From NCBI RefSeq assembly GCF_030295995.1, contig NZ_AP027365.1, forward strand, positions 62,001-126,000: a stretch of 64,000 nucleotides of DNA, given 5' to 3'. Positions 9,218 through 16,549 of this stretch are shown here, one piece after another. Position numbers and translations under genes: made by a program. Each line of letters begins with the position of its first letter. Position 1 is the stretch's first letter. The DNA comes from Thalassotalea hakodatensis. GTDB taxonomy: Bacteria; Pseudomonadota; Gammaproteobacteria; Enterobacterales; Alteromonadaceae. A model generated the notes under the pieces. The model saw only the letters and a program-made list of their open reading frames with translations, did not search any database and was not told the origin of the DNA.

Positions 9218-10462
9218 TTAATTTAATGCAATTTCTGAGGCTTGGTAGTTGGTTAAATCAGTTAATATAAAGCTGTCGCCAGGTACTGCACCTTTTATAA
9301 TGGCAACGTAGCGTGACGTTTTTTGACCAAAGGTAATTTCAACGCGTGTTGCCTTGTTGTTACCTTTTTCTAATCGATACATGGCTTGTTGGCTTTTAGC
9401 CTGAATATTGGCTGGTCGTTCGATATAAGCGACATTTGATAAAGTATCAGTAATGATTTCAGCATCAACGTTTTGTTCTGGGCGCATGTTGTTATCAAGA
9501 GGTTGAGTAAATGTGACATCAATCAAAACTGAGTTATCTTGGACTATCGGGTCAATGCGCGATACTTTGCCTAATAAGATAGATTGACGTGTATCTATTT
9601 CTACTTGTTGGCCTATGCGTATTGCGTTAGCTTGTGATTGTGGGATTTGAATTTCTGCAATTAAATCACTAGTGCTGCCAATTAACGCTATTTCTTGCCC
9701 TGGATTAATACTTTGACCAAGGCTTACCGGTAGCCTCTGCAAAATTCCATCAAATTTTGCGACAACATGTAATGCATCTAAGCGATCTTGAGCATTCTTG
9801 ACCGTATTTAATTGCTGGTTGATGCGCTCTTGTTGAATCAGCAAAGCTTCCTGATGTACATCTTGCAAATGTTTTAAGCTTTGATTAGCTAGGGTAATTG
9901 TTGTTTTTAATTGTTTTTCATTCAGCTGAGATTCTCGAAATTTAAGGCCAGAAACGATACCTTGTTTAAAAAGTTTTTCTTCAGCTTTCCTTTTTAAACT
10001 AGCAGATTCGAGTTTTGCAGAGTATTCGGAAATTTTTGACTGTTCAGCAATTACCTCTCTTTGTTGGTTAAGCGCTAATTGTCGAGAGTTAGCTTGTAAA
10101 CTAACAAGTTGTTGTTGCGCGCTAGAAAGTTGATAGCCAAGTTCAGGGTTTTCAAGTTTCACAATCAAGCTACCTTTCTCTACGACGGCACCAGGTTTTA
10201 ATACGATTTGTTTCACCGTTGCTCGAGTTAACGAAGTGATTAACTCTTGTTTATGAGAAATGAGTTTGCCATAACCATCCACTGTCACTCTTAATTCACC
10301 TTGAGTAACTTGGCCGATCACTAAATCTTTTTTGTTTAAAGTAACTTGATTTACATTTTGTTTAATTAAATACATTGATAACAAGCCAAGTAAAACGATT
10401 ATAGCCATGGCTATTCGTTTTACTGATTTGTTGTTAAAAGACTTTTGTTTTACAACATCCAT
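9218..10462 (-). CDS. HlyD/MacA-like membrane fusion (adaptor) protein
   Basis: Periplasmic adaptor anchored by an N-terminal helix (IAMAIIVLLGLLSMYLI). A barrel-sandwich (lipoyl-like) half-motif (VKQIVLKPGAVVEKGSLIVKL) precedes a Gln-rich coiled coil of about 110 residues, then the second half-motif (AKFDGILQRLPVSLGQSI) and beta-barrel domains. It should bridge the ABC permeases to an outer-membrane duct; no TolC gene lies nearby. The longest frame opens with GTG at 10489, but the predicted sigma-54 start site falls at about 10489, so ATG 10462 (414 aa) is preferred. No clear Shine-Dalgarno is visible for either. First gene of the operon. Confidence 0.9.
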   Translation of the reverse strand: MDVVKQKSFNNKSVKRIAMAIIVLLGLLSMYLIKQNVNQVTLNKKDLVIGQVTQGELRVTVDGYGKLISHKQELITSLTRATVKQIVLKPGAVVEKGSLIVKLENPELGYQLSSAQQQLVSLQANSRQLALNQQREVIAEQSKISEYSAKLESASLKRKAEEKLFKQGIVSGLKFRESQLNEKQLKTTITLANQSLKHLQDVHQEALLIQQERINQQLNTVKNAQDRLDALHVVAKFDGILQRLPVSLGQSINPGQEIALIGSTSDLIAEIQIPQSQANAIRIGQQVEIDTRQSILLGKVSRIDPIVQDNSVLIDVTFTQPLDNNMRPEQNVDAEIITDTLSNVAYIERPANIQAKSQQAMYRLEKGNNKATRVEITFGQKTSRYVAIIKGAVPGDSFILTDLTNYQASEIALN

Positions 10463-10500
10463 AATATAACTATAAAAAAATTGAATCACGACGTTATATT

Positions 10501-10516
10501 GCGAAAACCGTGCCAG
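10501..10516 (-). promoter_or_regulatory. Sigma-54 (-24/-12) promoter of the exporter operon
   Basis: Read on the minus strand the site is CTGGCACGGTTTTCGCA, compared with the sigma-54 consensus TGGCACG-N4-TTGC. The -24 block is perfect, the -12 block is TCGC (one mismatch), and GG and GC are exactly 10 bp apart. It predicts transcription from about 10489, just ahead of the adaptor start at 10462. The neighbouring NtrC-family regulator is the natural activator. Confidence 0.75.
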
Positions 10517-10554
10517 TCAAAATATTCATAAAATCAGGGGCTATAAGCCATGTT

Positions 10555-10590
10555 GTTCGAATTGTTAAGACAAAAAGTTCGAAATCGGAC
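10555..10590. promoter_or_regulatory. Putative NtrC-type activator sites upstream of the exporter promoter
   Basis: GTTCGAAATCGGAC at 10577-10590 is a near-perfect GTTCGA-N2-TCGAAC palindrome. A GTTCGA half-site lies 22 bp (two helical turns) closer to the promoter at 10555-10560. Centres are about 70 and 95 bp upstream of the predicted start, a usual distance for an enhancer-binding protein. The same palindrome recurs at 12625-12638. Confidence 0.55.
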
Positions 10591-10602
10591 GACTTAATTT
10601 CA

Positions 10603-10617
10603 AAATCAGACTGATTT
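10603..10617. promoter_or_regulatory. Perfect 15-bp palindrome AAATCAG-A-CTGATTT
   Basis: This inverted repeat lies between the activator sites and the repeat element. It could be a further operator for the exporter operon or for the divergent cytochrome gene. There is no independent support beyond symmetry and position. Confidence 0.3.
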
Positions 10618-10657
10618 ATAATATTGCTCTTTCGCATTTTTAACTGCACTATGATTT

Positions 10658-10961
10658 ATACCAATTCGCATAAAGATTAAGTCAGTTCAGAGCGATGTCA
10701 GAGGTGGGAGAATAAGCGAAACGTGTGCAGGTATAGTTGTTCTACATCAAACACGTTTTGCGCAATTATCGCGCCTCTAACACGCTCCCAAAGGGCGAGT
10801 TTAAACGCTTCATAGCCTGTGTTGTTGATTTTGAAAAGGACGCTACAAGGATGTAGCTTATTAGAGAACGCAGGAGCACGTTCTCCTGCTCTGCAATCAA
10901 CGCCGTGCCTCTAAAGTGTTTAATTCTCGCTGAATGACCGAATATTTATGCGAATTGGTAT
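10658..10961. repeat. 304-bp miniature inverted-repeat element
   Basis: It begins ATACCAATTCGCATAAA and ends TTTATGCGAATTGGTAT, perfect 17-bp terminal inverted repeats. The interior has no reading frame of note but is rich in hairpins: AAACGTGT/ACACGTTT (10719-10726 with 10751-10758), GCAGGAG/CTCCTGC (10870-10889) and the alternative GAGAACG/CGTTCTC. Its last 49 bp match 38089-38137 with one mismatch, and its last 19 bp match the terminator loop at 44434. No clear target-site duplication is visible. It behaves like a non-autonomous (MITE-like) repeat, separating the exporter promoter from the cytochrome gene. Confidence 0.8.
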
Positions 10962-10985
10962 TAGTGAATGTTAATGAGGATAGAT

Positions 10986-11654
10986 ATGAAGCAATATTTA
11001 ATTTGGGATTTACCCATTCGACTTTTTCATTGGTTGCTAGTGGGCACTTTATTAGCCCTATGGTATACATCTGAGAATGGTTTAATCGAAAATCACATCA
11101 AGTGCGGTTACTTTGCGCTTAGTCTGATTGTGTTTAGAATTGTTTGGGGGGTTGTCGGAACACGACATGCTAAATTTACTGCGTTTTTTCCAACACCATC
11201 TCGATTAAAGAAATTCCTGATAGATAAGCGAGAGCCACCTGGCCATAATCCACTAGGTGCTTTAATGATCATCCTAATGTTAGTGCTGATTGGATTACAG
11301 GCTACTTCGGGTTTGTTTATAGATGATGACATTTTTTCCTCGGGTCCTTATTACGGTGTATTAAGTAGTGAACTAGAAAAAATCATGAATACTATTCACC
11401 ATAACGGCTTTGATTTTATTTTGATTGCTTCAGCAATACATATTGCAGCTATAGCCTATTATCGAGTGGTAAAAAAGCGTGATTTAATCAAGCCGATGTT
11501 AACAGGTAAGAAGCCAGATAATGATGTCAACGAAAAAGACGGAATCGCACACTCTAAAATTATTACTTTTATCGTTGCCGCTACAGCCGTTGGTTTTTTT
11601 ATTTATTGGCTTGTGGTGTTAAATGCGCCGGTAATAGAAGAGTTTTATTATTAG
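10986..11654 (+). CDS. Cytochrome b561-type (b/b6 domain) integral membrane protein
   Basis: Four-helix membrane cytochrome of about 222 residues of the family that includes the Ni/Fe-hydrogenase b-type subunit and cytochrome b561 (PF01292). The opening MKQYLIWDLPIRLFHWLL is characteristic, with the helix-1 His, and further His residues follow in later helices (ENHIKCGYFALS, TIHHNGFDFILIASAIHIAA) suited to two b hemes. ATG 10986 is chosen because GAGG lies 6-8 nt upstream; the frame stays open from 10968. It converges with the cytochrome c' gene, a pairing often seen for b561/c-type electron-transfer modules. It starts 25 bp after the repeat element. Confidence 0.9.
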   Translation: MKQYLIWDLPIRLFHWLLVGTLLALWYTSENGLIENHIKCGYFALSLIVFRIVWGVVGTRHAKFTAFFPTPSRLKKFLIDKREPPGHNPLGALMIILMLVLIGLQATSGLFIDDDIFSSGPYYGVLSSELEKIMNTIHHNGFDFILIASAIHIAAIAYYRVVKKRDLIKPMLTGKKPDNDVNEKDGIAHSKIITFIVAATAVGFFIYWLVVLNAPVIEEFYY

Positions 11655-11814
11655 GGCTTGTTGATTTTTCTGTGGTGTTTCATGATTTATCGGAGTCCCC
11701 TTTATTACATACGTTCAACTTGTACAATCACCAAATTAAATGCTGAAAAAGTATACTAAAAACATTAACACGCGCTAAGATATTCTTGAAAAGAACATTC
11801 TCGAGTGTTATCAG

Positions 11815-11849
11815 ACCATCTAACCTATGTATGCATTAGGTTAGATGGT
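11815..11849. terminator. 13-bp perfect inverted repeat between convergent cytochrome genes
   Basis: ACCATCTAACCTA pairs with TAGGTTAGATGGT around a 9-nt loop, 15 bp past the cytochrome c' stop. It lacks a T run in either direction, so it may be a bidirectional hairpin that stabilises 3' ends rather than a classic terminator. Confidence 0.5.
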
Positions 11850-11863
11850 AATTGATGGTGTGA

Positions 11864-12334
11864 TTAATCCATTTTGAAGTTATCGTGACAACCACCACAG
11901 CTTTTTCCTACACCGCTAATGGCTTTCTTGATAGCAGCTTCATTACCTGACGCTGAAACTGTTATTAGCTGCGCTGAATTTTTGGTTAATTTTTCAATCG
12001 CTTTTTCAAAACCTGCTCGGTCTTGCCATACCTTATCTAAAGCTTCCGTTGTTACATCAAAACCAGATGTATCTAGGCTAGTATGATCGTTAATCATTAA
12101 TGATAATTGATTAATCCTAGTGGCATGTTTTTCTACGGCAGCTGCGTCAAATGCAATTTTTCCTTTAGCCATTGCCCCTAGTGGAGACATATTGGCGCCC
12201 AATAACTTAAATACGGCTTGTCGTGTTTCGGCCGCGCGACTTGCTTGTTTTTCAGATTTAGCTACCTGTGCATTTACCGATAAAACAGATAAAGTTAATG
12301 CACTTGTTACTGCTATTTTTGTCATTAGTTTCAT
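11864..12334 (-). CDS. Cytochrome c' (class II c-type cytochrome)
   Basis: Periplasmic heme protein of 156 residues. A signal peptide (MKLMTKIAVTSALTLSVLSVNA) is followed by a four-helix-bundle sequence and a C-terminal heme site CGGCH at 146-150, where class II cytochromes carry it. AAGGGC precedes the ATG at a good distance. Such proteins bind NO or take part in electron transfer and NO defence; which applies here is not visible. It lies downstream of the histidine kinase gene on the same strand, and activator-like sites lie about 300 bp upstream. Confidence 0.92.
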   Translation of the reverse strand: MKLMTKIAVTSALTLSVLSVNAQVAKSEKQASRAAETRQAVFKLLGANMSPLGAMAKGKIAFDAAAVEKHATRINQLSLMINDHTSLDTSGFDVTTEALDKVWQDRAGFEKAIEKLTKNSAQLITVSASGNEAAIKKAISGVGKSCGGCHDNFKMD

Positions 12335-12679
12335 GATATGCCCTTACGCATGAATGTATTTATTTACCCCTCTATCTTAACGATTTACGACGATATGCCT
12401 AGTCTTTTCATCTTAACGGATCTGCTATTTGGCGAAAAGTAAATTTTTATAAGTCGTTATAAATGTTGATTTTATATAAAATCATAATGAAAGTTTTACT
12501 TGTGAAACTTTAACTGAATAGTGTTTTACGCTAATTGAATCTCTGTTTGTTGGAAAAAGCAACAGTGTTGAATTGGTGGGGTAATGAAAAATAGTGTTAT
12601 AATTCATCTAGTTGTTTTTAAACGGTTCGAAATCGAACTTTTTTATCCCATAATCGAACTTGTTTTCTTATAGCTTACG
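12335..12679. other. 345-bp intergenic region upstream of cytochrome c'
   Basis: No reading frame with a plausible start was found. The notable content is the pair of TCGAAC sites at 12625-12659. No correctly spaced -24/-12 element was found on either strand. A TTGCTTTT block (minus strand, about 12555-12562) resembles a -12 box but lacks GG at -24. Confidence 0.5.
12625..12659. promoter_or_regulatory. Putative binding sites of the adjacent NtrC-family regulator
   Basis: GTTCGAAATCGAAC at 12625-12638 is a perfect GTTCGA-N2-TCGAAC palindrome, and a TCGAAC half-site follows 21 bp on at 12654-12659. The sequence and the two-turn spacing match the pair upstream of the exporter promoter. The sites lie just beyond the kinase stop codon. 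Confidence 0.5.
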
Positions 12680-13933
12680 TTACTTTTTAACAGGCAGAAT
12701 AATCATTACAGTAACACCTTTATTTGTATTATTGTACAATTCTATGATGCCATCATGCTGTTCAATAATATTTCTACAAAAACTTAAACCGATCCCCTGG
12801 CCATCAGGTTTAGTTGTGTAAAGCGGCACGAATAAATTATCTAAATTGTTAAAGCCATGACCATCATCTGTTACTTCTATGATGATATGTAGATCAACTT
12901 CTTCAATGTTAATATTGACTGTTGAAGCATTTGCTTCAAATGCGTTCTTAGTTAAATTAATAAGCACTTGTTCAAAAAAGCTAATGTCGACCCAAATCGT
13001 TGTTAATGAGCTCTGTAAAGAAACATTCTTGCCCTCGAAAAATTTATGTAAAAGGTTAGTAAGGTAATCAATACTTACATCATTTCTTTTAAGCTCTATT
13101 TGTTTAGAAATTGTAGAGTAACGGTCAACAAAACTTTGTAAATGTGCACAGCGATCGGTAATAACAGATAATATTTGTTTATCCCTATCAACCAATGCTT
13201 TTTCGGCGAGGGTTTCTGCCATTGATGAAACCGGCGTTAGTGAATTTCTGATTTCGTGACTTAACACACGTATGATTTGTTGCCACGCTTTAAGTTGGTT
13301 TTCACGCAGTGCTGTTTCGATGTCGATAAAAACAAGTAATAAATATTGTTCTTCGTTGTCGATAAATTCACTGTGTTTAATTTGCCACTTAGATACTGCT
13401 TTATTGAATACCCAATGATTTCCTTTGAAGCTTAAATCAAGTAGTTCAGGAGTGGCGAGTCGTTGCATTTGCCAAGGTTGGTCGTATAGTTGATGAAAAG
13501 CTTCATTGGCAAAGGTTAATTGTTGCTTTTGATTAAACACTAAAATAGGTGAGGTTAATTCAGAGATTAACTTATAAACTAAAAAAATATGTTGATCATA
13601 GCGTGATTTATTTGCTTGAAGTGTGGTGCTCAATTGGCTGAGTTGTTGATGAAAATCTTTTACTTTACCTTCAGGAAAGGGAGATTTTGCAAATTGATTA
13701 AAGTCTTCTTGTTTGATGGCGTCAAGGTGTAAACCAGCTCGGTTATATGATCGAAACACTTGAAACTTAATCGTGACCATTAATAAGGCGATAAAAAGTA
13801 TATAACAGAAAAGTGCTATGGCATGCCAATGCCATAGCACTTCAAGTTTATTAAGGTAAAGCCAAATAAAAATTGCCCCTGGTAATGCAAGCAAAACAAT
13901 ACGTAAGGTCAGAAAGTTTTCTAGTGAACGCAT
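12680..13933 (-). CDS. Membrane sensor histidine kinase (NtrY/NtrB-like)
   Basis: Sensor kinase of 417 residues. Two helices at about 11-28 and 36-57 with almost no periplasmic loop suggest membrane or cytoplasmic sensing. A PAS-like segment occupies about 125-205. The phospho-acceptor is His226 in VLSHEIRNSLTP, a wording typical of NtrB/NtrY kinases. ATP-binding boxes are NLTKNAFEA (about 326-334), DDGHGF (356-361) and GQGIGLSF (378-385). It follows the regulator gene with a single base between stop and start, so the two are coupled. It should phosphorylate that regulator. The signal is unknown. Confidence 0.93.
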   Translation of the reverse strand: MRSLENFLTLRIVLLALPGAIFIWLYLNKLEVLWHWHAIALFCYILFIALLMVTIKFQVFRSYNRAGLHLDAIKQEDFNQFAKSPFPEGKVKDFHQQLSQLSTTLQANKSRYDQHIFLVYKLISELTSPILVFNQKQQLTFANEAFHQLYDQPWQMQRLATPELLDLSFKGNHWVFNKAVSKWQIKHSEFIDNEEQYLLLVFIDIETALRENQLKAWQQIIRVLSHEIRNSLTPVSSMAETLAEKALVDRDKQILSVITDRCAHLQSFVDRYSTISKQIELKRNDVSIDYLTNLLHKFFEGKNVSLQSSLTTIWVDISFFEQVLINLTKNAFEANASTVNINIEEVDLHIIIEVTDDGHGFNNLDNLFVPLYTTKPDGQGIGLSFCRNIIEQHDGIIELYNNTNKGVTVMIILPVKK

Positions 13934-13934
13934 A

Positions 13935-15275
13935 TTAATTTAACCCGTATTTTTCAATGCGGCGATACATTGATGATTTAGTTAACCCTATTAATACAGC
14001 GGCTTTTGGTATATTACCGTCAGTTTGCGAAAGCGCTTTATTTATGAGGGAAATTTCAGCTTCTTTTAAGGTCATTAACGGAAGATCTATTGAAGGGGCG
14101 CTTGCGGTTAAACGTAATTCGGTATCATCTATCACGCCGGTTTTATTTAATAAAACCGCGCGTTCTATTAAGTGACTTAATTCACGCAAATTACCAGGCC
14201 AATGATAACCAACCAATGCATTCTCGGCGGAAGTTGAAAGTTCACAATGTGGCTTTTTATATTTTTGACAGAAGTTGGCAATATAATATCGGCTAAGTGG
14301 CACAATATCGATATTTCTTTCCTTAAGTGATGGAACACGCAATTCAATAGTGTTTAAACGGTAATATAAATCTTCACGGAATTTTTCTTGTTGAATAAGA
14401 ACTGAAAATTCAGCATTGGTAGCACTAATGATTCGGCATTTAGCAAACTTAGTTTTGCTACTGCCTAACACTTCATATTCCCCTGATTCTAATACTCGCA
14501 ATATTTTGGCTTGTTGTTCTATTGGAGTGTTAGCTATTTCATCAAGGAAAAGCGTGCTGTTTTCAGCTAATTCAAATCGACCTAAACGGTTAGCTTTAGC
14601 ATCAGTAAACGCACCTTTAATGTGACCAAACATTTCACTTTCAAATAAATTGGTTGAAATAGCGCCCATATTAACTGATACCATGGGCGCATCACGCTGC
14701 TCTGAATGATTGTGAATCCAAAGAGCGAGATCGCTTTTACCTGTGCCATTTTCACCGGTCAGTAAAATATTAGCATTGGTAGCAGCTACCGTTTCGAGTT
14801 CATCAAAAAGTTGTAACATACATGAAGACTGCCACTGATATTGGTGTTGTTGCTTGTCGTCACGTTGCTGTTTAAAGCCAGCGTTTTCTTTACTTAATAT
14901 TTGCAATGATAGTTGTTGTTTGATGGCATTGAGTAGTTGCCGGTTTTTCCAAGGTTTGTCGATGAAATCTGTTGCACCTAATCGCATTGCTTGTACGACT
15001 AGATCAACATTGCTCCAGGCTGTCATGGCTATTACCGGTAATGCAATGTTGCTTTGTTGCATCCAATTTAAGAACTGTAAACCTTCATCGCCAGAGGTTG
15101 TGTCTAAATTGAAATTCATGTCGAGCAAAATTAAGGCGATATCGTACTCTTTTAACAGTACTTGTGCCTGTTGTGGGCTGTCGGCCTCTCTTACTGAATA
15201 GCCATGTTGCTCTAGAAGTACAACAAGACTTAATCGGATATCAGCTCTATCATCTACAACTAAAATTTCTACCAT
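13935..15275 (-). CDS. Sigma-54-dependent response regulator (NtrC family)
   Basis: Activator of 446 residues. The receiver domain (1-120) has the acidic pair DD at 8-9, phospho-acceptor Asp52 in LILLDMNF and Lys107 in DKPW. The AAA+ domain has Walker A GENGTGKS (174-181), the sigma-54 contact loop as GAFTDA (221-226; the canonical loop is GAFTGA, but Asp is common in this subgroup) and Walker B TLFLDEI. A Fis-type helix-turn-helix ends the protein (KAAVLIGLTKSSMYRRIEKY). AGGTGA precedes the ATG. It is first in the operon with the kinase and probably activates the exporter promoter and its own sigma-54 promoter. Confidence 0.95.
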   Translation of the reverse strand: MVEILVVDDRADIRLSLVVLLEQHGYSVREADSPQQAQVLLKEYDIALILLDMNFNLDTTSGDEGLQFLNWMQQSNIALPVIAMTAWSNVDLVVQAMRLGATDFIDKPWKNRQLLNAIKQQLSLQILSKENAGFKQQRDDKQQHQYQWQSSCMLQLFDELETVAATNANILLTGENGTGKSDLALWIHNHSEQRDAPMVSVNMGAISTNLFESEMFGHIKGAFTDAKANRLGRFELAENSTLFLDEIANTPIEQQAKILRVLESGEYEVLGSSKTKFAKCRIISATNAEFSVLIQQEKFREDLYYRLNTIELRVPSLKERNIDIVPLSRYYIANFCQKYKKPHCELSTSAENALVGYHWPGNLRELSHLIERAVLLNKTGVIDDTELRLTASAPSIDLPLMTLKEAEISLINKALSQTDGNIPKAAVLIGLTKSSMYRRIEKYGLN

Positions 15276-15320
15276 GAGTCACCTAAATATGTATCTGTTC
15301 AATGTCATCGATTTAACTAC

Positions 15321-15337
15321 AGCAATTGTCGAGCCAG
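15321..15337 (-). promoter_or_regulatory. Sigma-54 (-24/-12) promoter of the regulator-kinase operon
   Basis: On the minus strand CTGGCTCGACAATTGCT matches TGGCACG-N4-TTGCW with one mismatch and the exact 10-bp spacing of GG and GC. The predicted start at about 15310 leaves a 35-nt leader before the regulator ATG. This implies autoregulation, since the operon encodes a sigma-54 activator. Confidence 0.7.
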
Positions 15338-15362
15338 GTTGCGGCAATTGTGAGTCATTATG

Positions 15363-16283
15363 TTAATTGGTTTTATCTGGGTTGTTCATTATTTCATTCT
15401 TTAGCCAATCGATGAAAATATTAATACGCGCCAACTTAGATGAATGCTGATCATATAAAAGAAAACGATACCATTGTACAGGGTGTTGAATATTAAACGG
15501 TATTACAACTTGTTTACTCGCAAAATAAGTTGAAAATAACTCAGTTGCTGCAAGAGTAACCCCATACCCTCCTAATACAGCACTTAGCGCCATATCAGTA
15601 GATGATACTTCGGTTTTCATTTTATGTTGCTCATAGCCCGTTACACCAGCCTCTTCAAACCAACGTTGCCAAGTCACCTTTCCTTGATTCGCTAAATAAA
15701 TGAGTTGGCAATTGAGTAAGTCTTTAGGTGTTGTGATGTTATTTGATGAGATTAACTTTGGTGAACAAACGGGAAAAGCTTTAATGGTACCACATTGCTC
15801 AATAGTCAAATGCTCTGCTTGTAGTCTGCTTTTATCTAGGCCAAACCGTATCGCAACATCAATATGCTTTTTCGCCATGTCTTCTAAGGTATTTGAAGCA
15901 AGAATGCGAATGTTAATATCAGGATGTAATAACGAGAACTTATATAAACGAGGCATGAGCCATAAAGAACAAAAGGCCTGTGTTGACGTAATAGTGAGTT
16001 CACCCGCTATGCCGTCTTGTTTTACTTTATTTAATCCATCAATTATATACTTGAAGCCTTGACTACAAGCGTGGTAAAGCTCTTGACCTTGTTGTGTTAA
16101 TAGCATGTTTCGGCCACTTCTAATAAACAACTTAACGCCTAAACTTTGTTCTAGCAGACGAATTTGTTGGCTAACAGCTGCTTGAGACACAAATAATTCT
16201 TCTGCAGCCATGCTATAGCTAGCAAGCCTAGCAGAAGTGACAAAAGTATTGAGCGCGTTAAGGTGTTTTAAACGAGCATCCAT
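15363..16283 (-). CDS. LysR-family transcriptional regulator (GcvA-like)
   Basis: Regulator of 306 residues. The N-terminal winged helix-turn-helix reads SYSMAAEELFVSQAAVSQQI followed by LEQSLGVKLFIR, the pattern of the GcvA/AmpR branch. The substrate-binding-like effector domain spans about 95-295. It is divergent from a 36-codon reading frame with a strong ribosome-binding site, and a palindromic LysR-type site lies between them. Regulators of this kind often control the divergent gene and themselves. Effector unknown. Confidence 0.92.
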   Translation of the reverse strand: MDARLKHLNALNTFVTSARLASYSMAAEELFVSQAAVSQQIRLLEQSLGVKLFIRSGRNMLLTQQGQELYHACSQGFKYIIDGLNKVKQDGIAGELTITSTQAFCSLWLMPRLYKFSLLHPDINIRILASNTLEDMAKKHIDVAIRFGLDKSRLQAEHLTIEQCGTIKAFPVCSPKLISSNNITTPKDLLNCQLIYLANQGKVTWQRWFEEAGVTGYEQHKMKTEVSSTDMALSAVLGGYGVTLAATELFSTYFASKQVVIPFNIQHPVQWYRFLLYDQHSSKLARINIFIDWLKNEIMNNPDKTN

Positions 16284-16295
16284 TATAAATCATAT

Positions 16296-16310
16296 ATAAG
16301 TTTAACTTAT
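16296..16310. promoter_or_regulatory. Palindromic LysR-type operator ATAAGTT-T-AACTTAT
   Basis: A perfect 15-bp inverted repeat sits 13 bp upstream of the LysR start codon, in the divergent region. It fits the T-N11-A symmetry of LysR-family sites and would suit autorepression. Confidence 0.5.
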
Positions 16311-16391
16311 GTAAGATATTAGTTCTTATCGTTGGCTAAGTAAACCAAGGTTATTCACACTTACCTCAGTTTTATTAGGAGGATAGTCAGA

Positions 16392-16502
16392 ATGTTAAAA
16401 GAAAAAAGAAGAAATGAAATTACCATTAAATCGAGTTTATTCGGTAAATATATCACGCTAATAAGTCGGATAAACATGTCTTACTGGCATCAATTTAAAT
16501 AA
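16392..16502 (+). CDS. Possible small protein (36 aa), divergent from LysR
   Basis: A short frame opens at ATG 16392 with an almost ideal Shine-Dalgarno AGGAGG about 8 nt upstream and ends at TAA 16502. The product starts MLKEKRRNEITIKSSLFGKY and ends MSYWHQFK; it is basic with aromatic residues near the end. No family recognised. Its position opposite a LysR gene with an operator-like palindrome between them supports a real transcript. It could be a leader peptide or chance. Confidence 0.45.
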   Translation: MLKEKRRNEITIKSSLFGKYITLISRINMSYWHQFK

Positions 16503-16549
16503 GGTTAAGTTATATAAAGTTGGAGCGAAGATGAGCATCGGTTTAATGG

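Noticed and set aside
10577-10590. GTTCGAAATC as the T-arm of a tRNA gene
   Set aside because: No acceptor stem, anticodon arm or CCA partner is present; the same holds at 12625.
10658-10961. Structured non-coding RNA or riboswitch upstream of the cytochrome b gene
   Set aside because: The hairpins belong to a dispersed repeat with terminal inverted repeats that recurs elsewhere, which explains the structure without a cis-regulatory RNA.
12540-12600. Possible sigma-54 promoter for cytochrome c'
   Set aside because: A TTGCTTTT block exists on the minus strand, but the nearly invariant GG at -24 is missing (TT instead), so it was not called.
12625-12645. GTTCGA hairpin followed by Ts read as an intrinsic terminator
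   Set aside because: No plus-strand gene precedes it, and the same palindrome without a T run occurs upstream of the exporter promoter, so a protein-binding site explains both better.
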